A stretch of 64,000 nucleotides of DNA from Halobellus sp. Atlit-31R (GTDB lineage: Archaea; Halobacteriota; Halobacteria; Halobacteriales; Haloferacaceae): the NCBI GenBank assembly GCA_003665935.1, contig QPLR01000002.1, forward strand, positions 1 to 64,000, written 5' to 3'. The notes under the pieces are model-generated. The model was not told where the DNA came from and searched no databases. It worked only from the letters and a program-made list of their open reading frames with translations. This document shows, piece after piece, positions 15,978 through 24,993 of the stretch (its first letter is position 1; every line of letters begins with the position of its first letter). The position numbers and the translations under genes are program-made.

Positions 15978-18900
15978 ATGACACGACCTACCTTCAGAGT
16001 CGGTGCGGTTCCGATCGCGGTGCTGGTGATCCTGTCGGTCCTCGCCGGCAGCGTCACGTTCGCCGGATCGGTCGCCGCCGTCGACAGCGTAGCCATCGAA
16101 GAGCCCATCTCCCCGAACCGCGTCGATGCGCAAGCCACGACGCAACACTCGTTCAACTACTCGTTCTCCGGTGTCAACACCACCGGCGAGACGACGCTCT
16201 CGCTGTCGGTCCCCGGCGAGTTCGAGATCGACAGTGCCACAGTCGAGATGCAGAACGCGTCCGGCGACGTAATCGATACCGCCTCGGTCTCCGGCGACGC
16301 GGTCGAGGTCACGGCTACGCCGAATACGACGCAGGTCTTTCTCGCCGGCGACGTGACGCTCACCGCGCCGGACCCCGCCAGCGACACCGAGTACAGACTG
16401 AAGATCAACTCCACGGACAACGACGGGACGAGCGCGAACACCACCGACACGCTCACTGTCGACGCCGACATCGGAATCTCCTCCGAGGCCGGATTGAATC
16501 CGACGGCGGTCGACGAATCGACCGAGACGCAGCACACGTTCAACTACTCGGTACGCGGCCTCAACACGAGCCGGGACACCACGTTCTCACTGTCGGTGCC
16601 GAACAACGTCACGGTCGAGACAGAGGACGTCGCAGTGAAAGACGCCGGTGGCGCCGTGGTGAACGACTCCGCGGACCAGAGCGCGACGAGTGTGACGCTC
16701 GTGGCGTCGCCGTCGACGTCGACCGCCTACCTCGCGGGTAGCGTCAACCTCACCAGTCCCGCCGTCCCCGACGACCGGGAACAGGCGAGCTTCGACGTCA
16801 CCGTCGACGCCGACGACGGCGAGGACTCGGCGTCGCTCGCAGAGACCGTTCAGGTCAACTTCAGCGGCGGCGCACCGGGCGATCCCACGTTCGAGGACGC
16901 GGTCCAGTACGTCGAGTCCGACGGGACGCCGACCGTCGAAGTCGCGTTCTCCGAAGACGTCCAGAACTTCGAGTCGAACTACGAACTGTACGTCGAGGGC
17001 GAGGGCCGACTGACGAGCGGCAACGAGACCACCGACGTCCGCGAGGCGCGCGGGCGAGCCGTCGTCGAGCTCGATCGGACCTACAGCCAGGAGATGACGA
17101 TCACGCTCGAAGACGGGATCACAGACCCAGAGGGCAACGCGCTCTCGAATCCCGGCAACGAGACGGTCACCTTCGCCCGCACGTCGGTGACCGCCGGCGA
17201 ACGCATCAGCGCCTACAAAGGCGCGAACGTCGCCGTGGTCGCAACGGCCTCGGGCACGGACGTGACGATGGAAGGCACCGACGACGACACGGACACCTAC
17301 TTCTTCCAGGGGTCGACCGGCGTCAACAGCCGGGTGTTCCTCTTCGCGACCACGGACCGCGCGCTCGGTGACTACGAGGCCGACATCGCCGGCGAGGGCG
17401 TCGCGGAGATCACCGTTCGCGACCTCGATCTCTCGGTCTCGATCGACGACCGGAACGTGACGAACCTCGGCGCGATCGAGGGAACCGTCGAGGCCAGAGC
17501 GAGCAACCGCGAGGTCCGTCTAGAACTGCTCGACGACGAGGAGGTCGTCGACAACACCGAGCGATTCGCCGATCTCTCTGGTCAGGGCGAGTACGAGTTC
17601 AGCTACGATCTCGAATCGCTCGACATCGACACGGGCGAGTACACCGTTCGCGTGACGGACACGACGTCGGGGATCTCCGTCGAGTCGGAGGCGATCACCG
17701 TCACCGAGGCCGGCGACACCGAAGCGACGTTCCCCGATCGCGTCCTCGAAGAGAACCGTGGTGACGTGGTCGCCATCCCGATCGAACTCTCGAACACCCG
17801 CGAGGCGACGCTGATCGTCGGCGACGAGGACGTCGGGTTCCGGGCGAGCGTGACCGTCCGCGACAGCGACGACGCCGACGAGCGCGACGACCGCGTCACC
17901 GTCTACTTCGACAGCTACGCGGCGTCGACGTACGGCACGGGCTCGTTCGAGGGCGACAACGAGGTCTTCAGCGTCAGCGACGACGACGAGCTCGTCGACG
18001 GCGAGGTCAGCATCGGCGTCTCCGACCTCCTCGACGCCGAGAGCTACCCGGTGTCGGCCGAGGCCGAAGGCCGCGAGACCGACGTCGCGACGATGGTTCT
18101 CCAGCCGCGCGAGACGACCGCGATCAGAACCTGGACCGCGCCGCGGAACCGATACGGCGACCTCGACACCGCTGCCGACGTCCGCGAGGCGACCGGGGAC
18201 TGGGTTACCCGCGACTCCGACATCGCGACCGGCGACACCGTCGTCTACGAGGTCAGCGCCTCCGGTCTCGAAGGCGCGCTCGACGCCTTCGAGGAAGACA
18301 CCGTCACCTCCGAGTTCTTCGACTTCGCCGGCGGTACCGGCGGCTCCCCGCCCGCCCGATTCACCGTCGAGCAACGGGACCCCGGCCCGAACCGGGATCC
18401 GCTCGTGTTGGAGCTGAACGACACCAACTCACGCGTCGTCGCGGACTCGGACAACGACACCTACTACGTGATCAGTCGGACCGGCGAGGACGGGCCCACC
18501 GGCGTCCGTGACACCGACGAGGACGGCGCGATCGACGCCGGCGAGGACGAGACCGGGTCGCTCGCGGTCGACGAGGATCTCCGCGCGTCGTTCACCGTCT
18601 TCGGCGACGACGAGAACGACCTCGACCTGACCGAATCCGGTGACGACGAGCGCGTCGAGACGACGTTCTCGCTGACCGAGGCCGAGCTCTCGATGAACGA
18701 ACCGTTCAACGTCACCGAGACGAGCGGCCAGGAGGTCTTCGGCGAGGCGACGGTCGCGCCCGGAACGGAGCTCAACATCCGCGTCCGAAGCGACGACAAC
18801 GTCCGACCGGCATTCCTGAAGACTGCGACCACGACCGTCGACGCCGACGGCCAGTTCCTGGTGACGCTGTCGTTCAACGACACTAACCCCGGCGACGCGT

Positions 18901-19190
18901 ACACGATCGAAGTCGACGACAGCGGTCCGGCCCCGGAACTCACCGTCGAGGGGACCGTTCAGGCAGTGATCCCGACGGCGACGACGCAGACGCCCGCGGA
19001 GACGACCACGACGACCACCACGTCGACGCCGACTACGACGACGACAGCGGCGCCCACGACGGCAGCCCCAACGACGACGCTGACGGAGATCCCGACAATC
19101 CGGACGTCGACGACGACACCCGGCTTCGGCGTCCTCGCGGCGCTCGTCGCGCTCGCTGCGGCTGCGCTCCTCGTTTACCGGAGAGGGTAG
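15978..19190 (+). CDS. S-layer glycoprotein-like surface protein with PGF-type anchor
   Basis: A 1070-residue secreted protein. A signal peptide (about residues 1-33, hydrophobic VLVILSVLAGSVTFAGSVAA) leads into two related beta-domains (about 55-160 and 175-290; HSFNYSFSGVNTTGETTLSL versus HTFNYSVRGLNTSRDTTFSL). Further acidic domains follow, including a block AGERISAYKGANVAVVA at about 410 like that of haloarchaeal S-layer proteins. Then come a Thr-rich stalk (about 996-1035) and the C-terminal TPGFG motif, a hydrophobic helix and RRG, the archaeosortase A/PGF-CTERM signal. Many N-glycosylation sequons are present. The start at 15978 precedes the signal peptide directly. It may be the main S-layer subunit or a paralogue. 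Confidence 0.88.
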   Translation: MTRPTFRVGAVPIAVLVILSVLAGSVTFAGSVAAVDSVAIEEPISPNRVDAQATTQHSFNYSFSGVNTTGETTLSLSVPGEFEIDSATVEMQNASGDVIDTASVSGDAVEVTATPNTTQVFLAGDVTLTAPDPASDTEYRLKINSTDNDGTSANTTDTLTVDADIGISSEAGLNPTAVDESTETQHTFNYSVRGLNTSRDTTFSLSVPNNVTVETEDVAVKDAGGAVVNDSADQSATSVTLVASPSTSTAYLAGSVNLTSPAVPDDREQASFDVTVDADDGEDSASLAETVQVNFSGGAPGDPTFEDAVQYVESDGTPTVEVAFSEDVQNFESNYELYVEGEGRLTSGNETTDVREARGRAVVELDRTYSQEMTITLEDGITDPEGNALSNPGNETVTFARTSVTAGERISAYKGANVAVVATASGTDVTMEGTDDDTDTYFFQGSTGVNSRVFLFATTDRALGDYEADIAGEGVAEITVRDLDLSVSIDDRNVTNLGAIEGTVEARASNREVRLELLDDEEVVDNTERFADLSGQGEYEFSYDLESLDIDTGEYTVRVTDTTSGISVESEAITVTEAGDTEATFPDRVLEENRGDVVAIPIELSNTREATLIVGDEDVGFRASVTVRDSDDADERDDRVTVYFDSYAASTYGTGSFEGDNEVFSVSDDDELVDGEVSIGVSDLLDAESYPVSAEAEGRETDVATMVLQPRETTAIRTWTAPRNRYGDLDTAADVREATGDWVTRDSDIATGDTVVYEVSASGLEGALDAFEEDTVTSEFFDFAGGTGGSPPARFTVEQRDPGPNRDPLVLELNDTNSRVVADSDNDTYYVISRTGEDGPTGVRDTDEDGAIDAGEDETGSLAVDEDLRASFTVFGDDENDLDLTESGDDERVETTFSLTEAELSMNEPFNVTETSGQEVFGEATVAPGTELNIRVRSDDNVRPAFLKTATTTVDADGQFLVTLSFNDTNPGDAYTIEVDDSGPAPELTVEGTVQAVIPTATTQTPAETTTTTTTSTPTTTTTAAPTTAAPTTTLTEIPTIRTSTTTPGFGVLAALVALAAAALLVYRRG

Positions 19191-19256
19191 CGTTCTGACC
19201 AGGACCGCTCGCTCGGGCTCTCCTCGGATCGCCCGCTCGGGTCCTCTCCGGGCTGT

Positions 19257-19571
19257 TCACTCCGCGTCGCTGCGCGCCGGCCGACCGAGCCGCGCTTCGA
19301 CTGCGTCTACCTTCTCACGCGCGCGCCCATCACTGGTTCGCTTGTCGTCGATCTTCAGCACCGTGCTGACGCGGTCCGCGTCGACCGCACGGTGTGCGGC
19401 TTCGGCGGCCGCAAAGAGCGTCCCGACGTCGTCGGCCTCGATGACGGTCCCCATCGGGTTCGTCTCGTAGTCGACGTCGAACTCCGCTAAGGCGTCGACG
19501 GCGGCTGCGACCTCCGCAGCCATACTGCCTTCGATCACGGGGGCGACGCTGAGAAGTGCGATCACGGTCAT
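19257..19571 (-). CDS. Thiamine-binding/MTH1187 (YkoF-like) family protein
   Basis: A 104-residue ferredoxin-like-fold protein starting MTVIALLSVAPVIEG. The segments DALAEFDVDYETNPMGTVIEA and STVLKIDDKR match the MTH1187/YkoF-type family, in which some members bind thiamine. The start at 19571 is preferred over one nine codons upstream because the first beta strand begins at once. It is the last gene before the divergently oriented S-layer region and follows the CBS gene on the same strand after 77 bases. Ligand binding is inferred from the family, not from visible residues. Confidence 0.8.
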   Translation of the reverse strand: MTVIALLSVAPVIEGSMAAEVAAAVDALAEFDVDYETNPMGTVIEADDVGTLFAAAEAAHRAVDADRVSTVLKIDDKRTSDGRAREKVDAVEARLGRPARSDAE

Positions 19572-19648
19572 ACACGTCGGTTCCCCCGCGAGTCCCAAAA
19601 CGTTTGCTCGCGGGTCAGACCGCTCGCGCGCGGCCCCGCGTGCGTGAG

Positions 19649-20068
19649 TTAGTACGCCGGCCGCTGCGCCCGGATGACCTCCGCGAGCCGCTGTTCTTCG
19701 TCCGCGAGCAGTTCGCTCAGGTCGTCGGCGGTGATGATCCCGACGAGCGCGTCGCCGTCACAGATCGGCACCCGTCGGATGCCGTTGTCACGCATCAGCG
19801 TCGCCGCCTCGTAGAAGCCCGCGTTCCGGTCGAGCGTGTGCGGCTCTTCGGTCATCACGTCCGCGGCCGTCTGTCCGTTCGGATCGGTGTCGGTCCCGAG
19901 TACCCGCACCGTGAGGTCCCTGTCGGTCACGATCCCGACCGGCCGCTCGCCGTTCGTGATCACGACGCTTCCGACGTTCTCGTCGTCCATCGTCGCTGCG
20001 AGCTCTGTGACGGGCGTCTCCGGATCGGCTGTTACGACATCGTTTCGGGCAAGGTCGTCGACTGGCAT
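19649..20068 (-). CDS. CBS domain-pair protein
   Basis: A 139-residue protein consisting almost wholly of two CBS motifs: residues 1-62 (MPVDDLARNDVVTADPETPV, VGIVTDRDL) and 72-130 (VMTEEPHTLDRNAGFYEAA, LVGIITADDLSELL). Such free-standing pairs bind adenosine ligands such as AMP, ATP or SAM and regulate partner proteins. The ATG at 20068 starts at the usual first residue of the domain; a GTG three codons upstream is an alternative. No partner is obvious from neighbours, which are a thiamine-binding-type gene and tRNA-Gly. Confidence 0.9.
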   Translation of the reverse strand: MPVDDLARNDVVTADPETPVTELAATMDDENVGSVVITNGERPVGIVTDRDLTVRVLGTDTDPNGQTAADVMTEEPHTLDRNAGFYEAATLMRDNGIRRVPICDGDALVGIITADDLSELLADEEQRLAEVIRAQRPAY

Positions 20069-20208
20069 CGTCTCCACCGTCGCTAGATTCAGACGCCGCG
20101 GAGTAGTCTGTATCCGGACTTGGCAGCCGGCGGGAACGACAGCAACGCTTTTGACGGGGTTCGAGCGGATCTACGAACGCACTGCTCGATGGTTCGCGTC
20201 GGGAGAAA

Positions 20209-20279
20209 TGCGCTGGCTGGGATTTGAACCCAGGTTGTGACCATGGCAAGGTCACGTGATACCACTACACTACCAGCGC
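20209..20279 (-). tRNA. tRNA-Gly (anticodon GCC)
   Basis: A 71-base minus-strand cloverleaf. Acceptor arm GCGCTGG pairs with CCAGCGC, anticodon stem GTGACC/GGTCAC encloses TTGCCAT with anticodon GCC, and the T arm reads GGGTTCAAATCCC. Discriminator A, no encoded CCA, no intron. It is divergent from the ribosomal protein operon. Confidence 0.94.
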
Positions 20280-20315
20280 GTCGTGGTCTGCGTCTGCATT
20301 CCTGAAAATGCGAGA

Positions 20316-20327
20316 TTGATAAATAAG
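20316..20327 (-). promoter_or_regulatory. TATA-like element for tRNA-Gly
   Basis: The minus-strand motif cttatttatc lies about 40-48 bases upstream of the tRNA 5' end, in a local AT-rich patch. It would start a precursor with a short 5' leader for RNase P to remove. Confidence 0.45.
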
Positions 20328-20445
20328 ACTTGCGAATCGGAGAGAAAACCGGCCGATGGCGTGGGGGGAACTACCACAGAAGCGGACTCCGAAACCGCCG
20401 CAGGGCGGCGTGTGACGCCCTCTCACCCGGAAACGCTTTCGCTAG

Positions 20446-20454
20446 TCTTTTAGG
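20446..20454 (+). promoter_or_regulatory. TATA-like element before the ribosomal operon
   Basis: The motif tcttttagg lies about 57 bases upstream of the SPOUT-gene ATG and is the only AT-rich patch close to it. If used, transcription would begin around 20475-20480 and could run through the whole L3-SecY cluster. Confidence 0.4.
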
Positions 20455-20506
20455 CTCCCCTACGGTACGAGGGATACAGTCTAGACGTGACGCTGAAGGG
20501 ACCGGT

Positions 20507-21340
20507 ATGACGCTGACCGTACTCGTGCCGTCCTCTCTCGTCCGAGAGGCCGAGGACAAACGCGAGGCTACTCGCAAACTCGGCTACGTCGCCCGCGCGG
20601 CGACGGTGTTCCGGGCGGATCGGCTCGCCGTCTTCCCCGACCGGGAAGGCGAGCGACGCTGGGGAGGCGAGTTCGTCGAAACGGTGCTGCGGTACGCCGC
20701 CACGCCACCGCACCTCCGAAAGGAGGTCTGGGGGCGACGCGACGAACTCGAGTACGTCGGCGTTCTGCCGCCCCTCCGCGTCCCGTCTATGACCGGCTCC
20801 GAATCGAACGGTTCGGGGTCGTTAACACAGGGAATCGTGACCGAGGTCGGACCTGACGGCCGCGTTCGGGTCAATTGCGGACTGCAACACCCGGTCTCTC
20901 TCCACACGCCTCCGTCGATGGAGGTCGCAGAGGGGACGCGCGTCGCCATCAGGATCTCTTCGCGAGAACCGGTCCGTGCGCGGATCGTCGACGAGCCCGT
21001 TCCGGGCTTCGACGTGTCCCGTATGGACCTCCAGGAAGCGCTCGGCCGCACCGACGCGGGCGTCACTATCGCAACGTCCCGCTTCGGCCAGCCGTTGACC
21101 ACGTCGTGGCTGCCGGACCTCTCTGCTCGCATCGAGCGGGAGGGGGCGACAGTCGCGTTCGGGTCACCAGGCCGCGGGCTTCCAGCCATCCTCGACGTCG
21201 ACGTCGAGGATGCGGTCGAACCCGTTGACGGTCCGGGGTTCGATCTCTGGCTGAATACGATTCCGCGACAGGGCAGCGAGGTGGTGCGAACGGAGGAAGC
21301 GATGTTCGCCTCGCTCGCGTCCCTGACACTCACGGAGTGA
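20507..21340 (+). CDS. SPOUT-fold RNA methyltransferase-like protein
   Basis: A 277-residue protein of the family found immediately upstream of rpl3 in many archaea. It starts MTLTVLVPSSLVREAEDKREATRK and has the features of a knotted SPOUT methyltransferase with an OB-like insert (about residues 105-165, GIVTEVGPDGRVRVNCG). The C-terminal half carries the expected SAM-binding segments VAFGSPGRGLP and LNTIPRQGSEVVRTEEAM. Homologous proteins are annotated as putative RNA uridine N3-methyltransferases. Only 4 bases separate its stop from the rpl3 ATG, so it is co-transcribed with it, which points to rRNA or ribosome assembly. The exact target nucleotide is unknown. Confidence 0.85.
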   Translation: MTLTVLVPSSLVREAEDKREATRKLGYVARAATVFRADRLAVFPDREGERRWGGEFVETVLRYAATPPHLRKEVWGRRDELEYVGVLPPLRVPSMTGSESNGSGSLTQGIVTEVGPDGRVRVNCGLQHPVSLHTPPSMEVAEGTRVAIRISSREPVRARIVDEPVPGFDVSRMDLQEALGRTDAGVTIATSRFGQPLTTSWLPDLSARIEREGATVAFGSPGRGLPAILDVDVEDAVEPVDGPGFDLWLNTIPRQGSEVVRTEEAMFASLASLTLTE

Positions 21341-21344
21341 TCAT

Positions 21345-22361
21345 ATGCCACAACCAAGCAGACCACGAAAAGGTTCGATGGGCTTCAGCCCGCGCAAGCG
21401 TGCGGCCAAGGAAGTCCCACGCATCCGGTCGTGGCCCGACGACGACGGGTCCCCGGGTATCCAGGGCTTCGCCGGCTACAAGGCCGGGATGACCCAGGTG
21501 ATGATGGTCAACGACGAGGCCAACTCCCCCCGCGAAGGGATGGAGGAGGCCGTTCCGGTGACCGTCGTCGAGACGCCGCCGATGCGCGCCGTCGCCCTTC
21601 GAGCCTACGAAGACACGCCGTACGGTGCAAAGCCCCTGACCGAGGTGTGGGCAAGCGAGTTCGACGAGGACCTCGATCGCGTCCTCGACCTTCCGAACGA
21701 GGACACCTTCGAGGACGACGCCGACGATCTCCGCGCTGCGGTCGAAGCCGGTGACGTCGACGACGTCCGCCTCATCACCCACACCGTTCCGGGCGGGATG
21801 ACCAACGTTCCCAAGAAGAAGCCTGACGTGATGGAGACGCGCGTCGGCGGCGGTTCCGTCGCCGAACGCATCGACTTCGCGCTCGACCTCGTCGGCGAGG
21901 GCGGCGAGCACGAACTCTCCGACGTCTTCCGCGCCGGCGAGTATCTCGACGTCGCCGGCGTCACGAAAGGCAAGGGGACGCAAGGCCCCGTCAAGCGGTG
22001 GGGCGTCCAGAAGCGGAAGGGCAAACACGCCCGCCAGGGATGGCGGCGTCGGATCGGTAACCTCGGTCCGTGGAACCCCTCCCGCGTGCGCTCGACCGTG
22101 CCCCAGCAGGGCCAGACCGGCTACCACCAGCGAACCGAACTGAACAAGCGCCTCATCGACATCGGTGAGGGCAGCGAACCGACCGTAGACGGCGGCTTCG
22201 TCGGCTACGGCGAGGTCGACGGACCGTACGCGCTCGTCAAGGGCTCGCTCCCGGGCCCCGACAAGCGCCTCCTGCGGTTCCGTCCGGCCGTCCGACCGAA
22301 CGACCAGCCGCGCCTCGACCCCGAGGTGCGCTACGTGTCGACCGAATCGAATCAGGGCTAA
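21345..22361 (+). CDS. rpl3: Ribosomal protein uL3
   Basis: 338 residues. Large-subunit protein that contacts 23S rRNA near the peptidyl-transferase centre. The start PQPSRPRKGSMGFSPRKRA is the archaeal/eukaryotic L3 signature, and the core GVTKGKGTQGPVKRWGVQ with the basic loop QKRKGKHARQGWRRRIGN is conserved. An acidic insert around residues 110-145 (EDTFEDDADDLRAAVEAGD) is typical of halophile adaptation. First ribosomal gene of the cluster, followed after three bases by rpl4. Confidence 0.98.
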   Translation: MPQPSRPRKGSMGFSPRKRAAKEVPRIRSWPDDDGSPGIQGFAGYKAGMTQVMMVNDEANSPREGMEEAVPVTVVETPPMRAVALRAYEDTPYGAKPLTEVWASEFDEDLDRVLDLPNEDTFEDDADDLRAAVEAGDVDDVRLITHTVPGGMTNVPKKKPDVMETRVGGGSVAERIDFALDLVGEGGEHELSDVFRAGEYLDVAGVTKGKGTQGPVKRWGVQKRKGKHARQGWRRRIGNLGPWNPSRVRSTVPQQGQTGYHQRTELNKRLIDIGEGSEPTVDGGFVGYGEVDGPYALVKGSLPGPDKRLLRFRPAVRPNDQPRLDPEVRYVSTESNQG

Positions 22362-22364
22362 ACA

Positions 22365-23111
22365 ATGCAGGCAACAATTCGCGACCTGAACGGCGACGAC
22401 GCCGGCACGCTCGACCTGCCCGAGGTCTTCGAGACGCCGTATCGTCCGGACCTCATCGAGCGCGCCGTCGTCGCCGCACAGGCGAACCGAAAACAGGCGT
22501 ACGGTGCCGACCCCTACGCGGGGCTGCGAACTCCGGCCGAATCGTTCGGCAGCGGCCGCGGGATGTCTCACGACCCCCGCGAAAACGGACGCGCCCGCCG
22601 CGTGCCCCACGCGGTCAAGGGTCGAAAGGCGCACCCCCCGAAAGCGTCGAAAGACCAGGGCAAAGACATCAACGACAAAGAGCGGAAGCTCGCCGTCCGA
22701 TCGGCGATCGCCGCCACGGTGGACGAAGACGTCGTCCGTGACCGTGGCCACCAGTTCGACGGCGATGTCGAACTCCCGCTCGTCGTCTCCGACGAGTTCG
22801 AGGACCTCGTGAAGACCCGCGAGGTCGTCGACCTGCTCGAATCGCTCGGCGTCCACGCCGACATCGAGCGCTCCGACGAGAACAAGAAGGTGAAGGCCGG
22901 ACGCGGGAAGACCCGTGGCCGGAAGTACACCCGTCCGAAGTCGATCCTCTTCGTCACGAGCGACGAGCCATCGAAGGCGGCGCGGAACCTCGCCGGCGCA
23001 GACGTGGTCACCGCGGCCAACGTCGGCGCGGAGGATCTCGCCCCCGGGACGCAGGCCGGTCGACTCACGCTCTTCACCGAGAGCGCCGTCGAGGAGGTGG
23101 CGAACCGATGA
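22365..23111 (+). CDS. rpl4: Ribosomal protein uL4
   Basis: 248 residues. Large-subunit assembly protein whose loop lines the exit tunnel. MQATIRDLNGDDAGTLDLP starts the archaeal-type globular domain, the tunnel loop includes GRGMSHDPRENGRARRVPHA, and the C-terminal half carries VKAGRGKTRGRKYTRPKS. The stop overlaps the rpl23 ATG by four bases (ATGA). Confidence 0.98.
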   Translation: MQATIRDLNGDDAGTLDLPEVFETPYRPDLIERAVVAAQANRKQAYGADPYAGLRTPAESFGSGRGMSHDPRENGRARRVPHAVKGRKAHPPKASKDQGKDINDKERKLAVRSAIAATVDEDVVRDRGHQFDGDVELPLVVSDEFEDLVKTREVVDLLESLGVHADIERSDENKKVKAGRGKTRGRKYTRPKSILFVTSDEPSKAARNLAGADVVTAANVGAEDLAPGTQAGRLTLFTESAVEEVANR

Positions 23112-23362
23112 GTTCGCTCATCCACCATCCGCTCGTCACGGAGAAGGCGATGGACGAGATGGACTTCGACAACAAGCTCCAGTTCATCGTCGATCTCGAC
23201 GCCACGAAGGCGGAGATCGAAGACGAGGTGCAGTCGCGCTACGAGGTGTCCGTCGTGAACGTCAACACGCAGGTGACACCGCGCGGGAAGAAGAAGGCGA
23301 CCGTCCGACTCGGTGACGACGACGACGCACAGGAAGTCGCCTCGCGGATCGGGGTGTTCTGA
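23108..23362 (+). CDS. rpl23: Ribosomal protein uL23
   Basis: 84 residues, the short archaeal form. It sits at the tunnel exit and docks the signal recognition particle. MSSLIHHPLVTEKAMDEMD and NVNTQVTPRGKKKATVRL are the conserved N-terminal and rRNA-binding hairpin segments. The start overlaps rpl4, and rpl2 begins two bases after its stop. Confidence 0.97.
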   Translation: MSSLIHHPLVTEKAMDEMDFDNKLQFIVDLDATKAEIEDEVQSRYEVSVVNVNTQVTPRGKKKATVRLGDDDDAQEVASRIGVF

Positions 23363-23364
23363 AC

Positions 23365-24096
23365 ATGGGACGTCGAATTCAGGGCCAACGTCGCGGTCGC
23401 GGCACGTCCACGTTCCGGGCGCCGTCGCACCGTTACAAGGCCGAACTCTCGCACAAGAAGGCCGAATCGGACGACACCGTCTCCGGGACGGTCGTCGACA
23501 TCGAGCACGACCCCGCCCGCAGCGCGCCGGTCGTCGCCGTCGAGTTCGAAGACGGCGACCAGCGGCTCGTCCTCGCACCCGAGGGCGTCGCCGTCGGCGA
23601 CACGATCCAGGTCGGCGTCAGTGCAGAGATCAAGCCCGGCAACACGCTCCCGCTCGCGGAGATCCCCGAGGGGGTTCCGGTGTGTAACGTCGAGCGCCAG
23701 CCCGGCGACGGCGGGAAGTTCGCCCGCGCGTCCGGGACGAGCGCACAGCTTCTCACTCACGACCGCCACGTCGCGGTCGTGAAGCTCCCCTCCGGGGAGG
23801 TCAAGCGGCTGAACCCGCAGTGCCGCGCCACCATCGGCGTCGTCGCCGGCGGCGGCCGCACGGAGAAGCCGTTCGTGAAGGCCGGCAAGAAGTACCACAA
23901 GATGAAAGCGCGCGGCATCAAGTGGCCGCGCGTCCGCGGGGTCGCGATGAACGCCGTCGACCACCCGTTCGGTGGCGGCGGCCGCCAGCACCCCGGTCAG
24001 CCGAAGTCCGTCTCGCGGGACGCCCCGCCGGGACGGAAGGTCGGCGACATCGCCTCGAAGCGCACCGGCCGCGGTGGCAAGGGAGGCAACGAATAA
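23365..24096 (+). CDS. rpl2: Ribosomal protein uL2
   Basis: 243 residues. Required for subunit joining and near the peptidyl-transferase centre. It has the N-terminal block [19 protein letters not shown], the SH3-like core, and the highly conserved C-terminal loop [20 protein letters not shown] that holds the essential histidine region. Ends in the Gly/Lys-rich tail GRGGKGGNE. The rps19 ATG follows after one base. Confidence 0.98.
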   Translation: MGRRIQGQRRGRGTSTFRAPSHRYKAELSHKKAESDDTVSGTVVDIEHDPARSAPVVAVEFEDGDQRLVLAPEGVAVGDTIQVGVSAEIKPGNTLPLAEIPEGVPVCNVERQPGDGGKFARASGTSAQLLTHDRHVAVVKLPSGEVKRLNPQCRATIGVVAGGGRTEKPFVKAGKKYHKMKARGIKWPRVRGVAMNAVDHPFGGGGRQHPGQPKSVSRDAPPGRKVGDIASKRTGRGGKGGNE

Positions 24097-24097
24097 T

Positions 24098-24520
24098 ATG
24101 AGTTCGGAATACCGCACCGGCCGCGAAGGTGAGTTCACCTACCGCGGCCACACGCTCGACGAGCTGCAGGAGATGTCGCTCGACGAGGTCGCAGAACTGC
24201 TGCCCGCACGACAGCGGCGAACCATCACCCGAGGACTCACGGTCCAGCAGGAGAAGCTGCTGGAGACGGCCGCGGAGGCCGGCGCTCAGGAGACGGCCAA
24301 CGACCCGATCCGGACCCACCTCCGGGACATGCCCATCCTGCCGTCGTTCGTCGAGAAGACGTTCGAGGTGTACAACGGGCAGTCCTTCGAGCGCGTCCGC
24401 GTCGAGCCCGAGATGATCGGGCACTACCTGGGCGAGTTCCAGCTGACCCGGACGTCGGTCGAACACGGTCAGGCCGGAATCGGCGCGACCCGGTCCTCGA
24501 AGTTCGTGCCGCTCAAATAA
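24098..24520 (+). CDS. rps19: Ribosomal protein uS19
   Basis: 140 residues. Small-subunit head protein. The start [20 protein letters not shown] is the archaeal extension, and the conserved [27 protein letters not shown] and the C-terminal [14 protein letters not shown] are all visible. The ATG at 24098 follows the rpl2 stop almost directly, which fixes the start. rpl22 begins two bases after its stop. Confidence 0.97.
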   Translation: MSSEYRTGREGEFTYRGHTLDELQEMSLDEVAELLPARQRRTITRGLTVQQEKLLETAAEAGAQETANDPIRTHLRDMPILPSFVEKTFEVYNGQSFERVRVEPEMIGHYLGEFQLTRTSVEHGQAGIGATRSSKFVPLK

Positions 24521-24522
24521 CA

Positions 24523-24993
24523 ATGGGTATCAACTACAGCGTCGAGGCCGACCCGGAGACCACCGCCAAGGGGATGCTCCGCGATCGGCCCATCAGCCTG
24601 AAGCACAGCAAGGCCATCTCGCGTGAGATCAAGGGGATGTCCGTCGAGGACGCGGAGGACTACCTCCAGGACGTCATCGACGAGAAGCGCTCCGTGCCGT
24701 TCAAACAGCACAACACCGGCGTCGGACACCGCTCCGACATCGACGGCTGGGACGCAGGACGCTACCCCGAGAAGGCCTCGAATGCGTTCCTCGAACTGCT
24801 GCAGAACGTGGCGTCGAACGCCGACGAGCAGGGGTTCGACGGCCGATCGATGACGATCAAGCACGTCGCCGCCCACAAGGTCGGCGAACGACAGGGTCGC
24901 AAGCCCCGCGCGTTCGGCAGCGCCGATCCGTGGAACACGCCGATCTGTGACGTCGAACTGATCGTCGAAGAAATCGAGGAGGTCGAAGCCTAA
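24523..24993 (+). CDS. rpl22: Ribosomal protein uL22
   Basis: 156 residues. Lines the nascent-chain tunnel. [18 protein letters not shown] begins the archaeal form; [20 protein letters not shown] and the hairpin [18 protein letters not shown] are diagnostic. Ends in an acidic EEIEEVEA tail. Stop and rps3 start overlap in TAATG. Confidence 0.97.
   Translation: MGINYSVEADPETTAKGMLRDRPISLKHSKAISREIKGMSVEDAEDYLQDVIDEKRSVPFKQHNTGVGHRSDIDGWDAGRYPEKASNAFLELLQNVASNADEQGFDGRSMTIKHVAAHKVGERQGRKPRAFGSADPWNTPICDVELIVEEIEEVEA

Noticed and set aside
20330-20506. Longer start for the SPOUT-like gene
   Set aside because: It would translate the promoter region and begin inside the tRNA-Gly upstream element; the family start is MTLTVLVPSS at 20507.
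21330-22856. 508-codon minus-strand frame antisense to rpl3 and rpl4
   Set aside because: Lies wholly opposite conserved ribosomal genes and has no recognisable domains.
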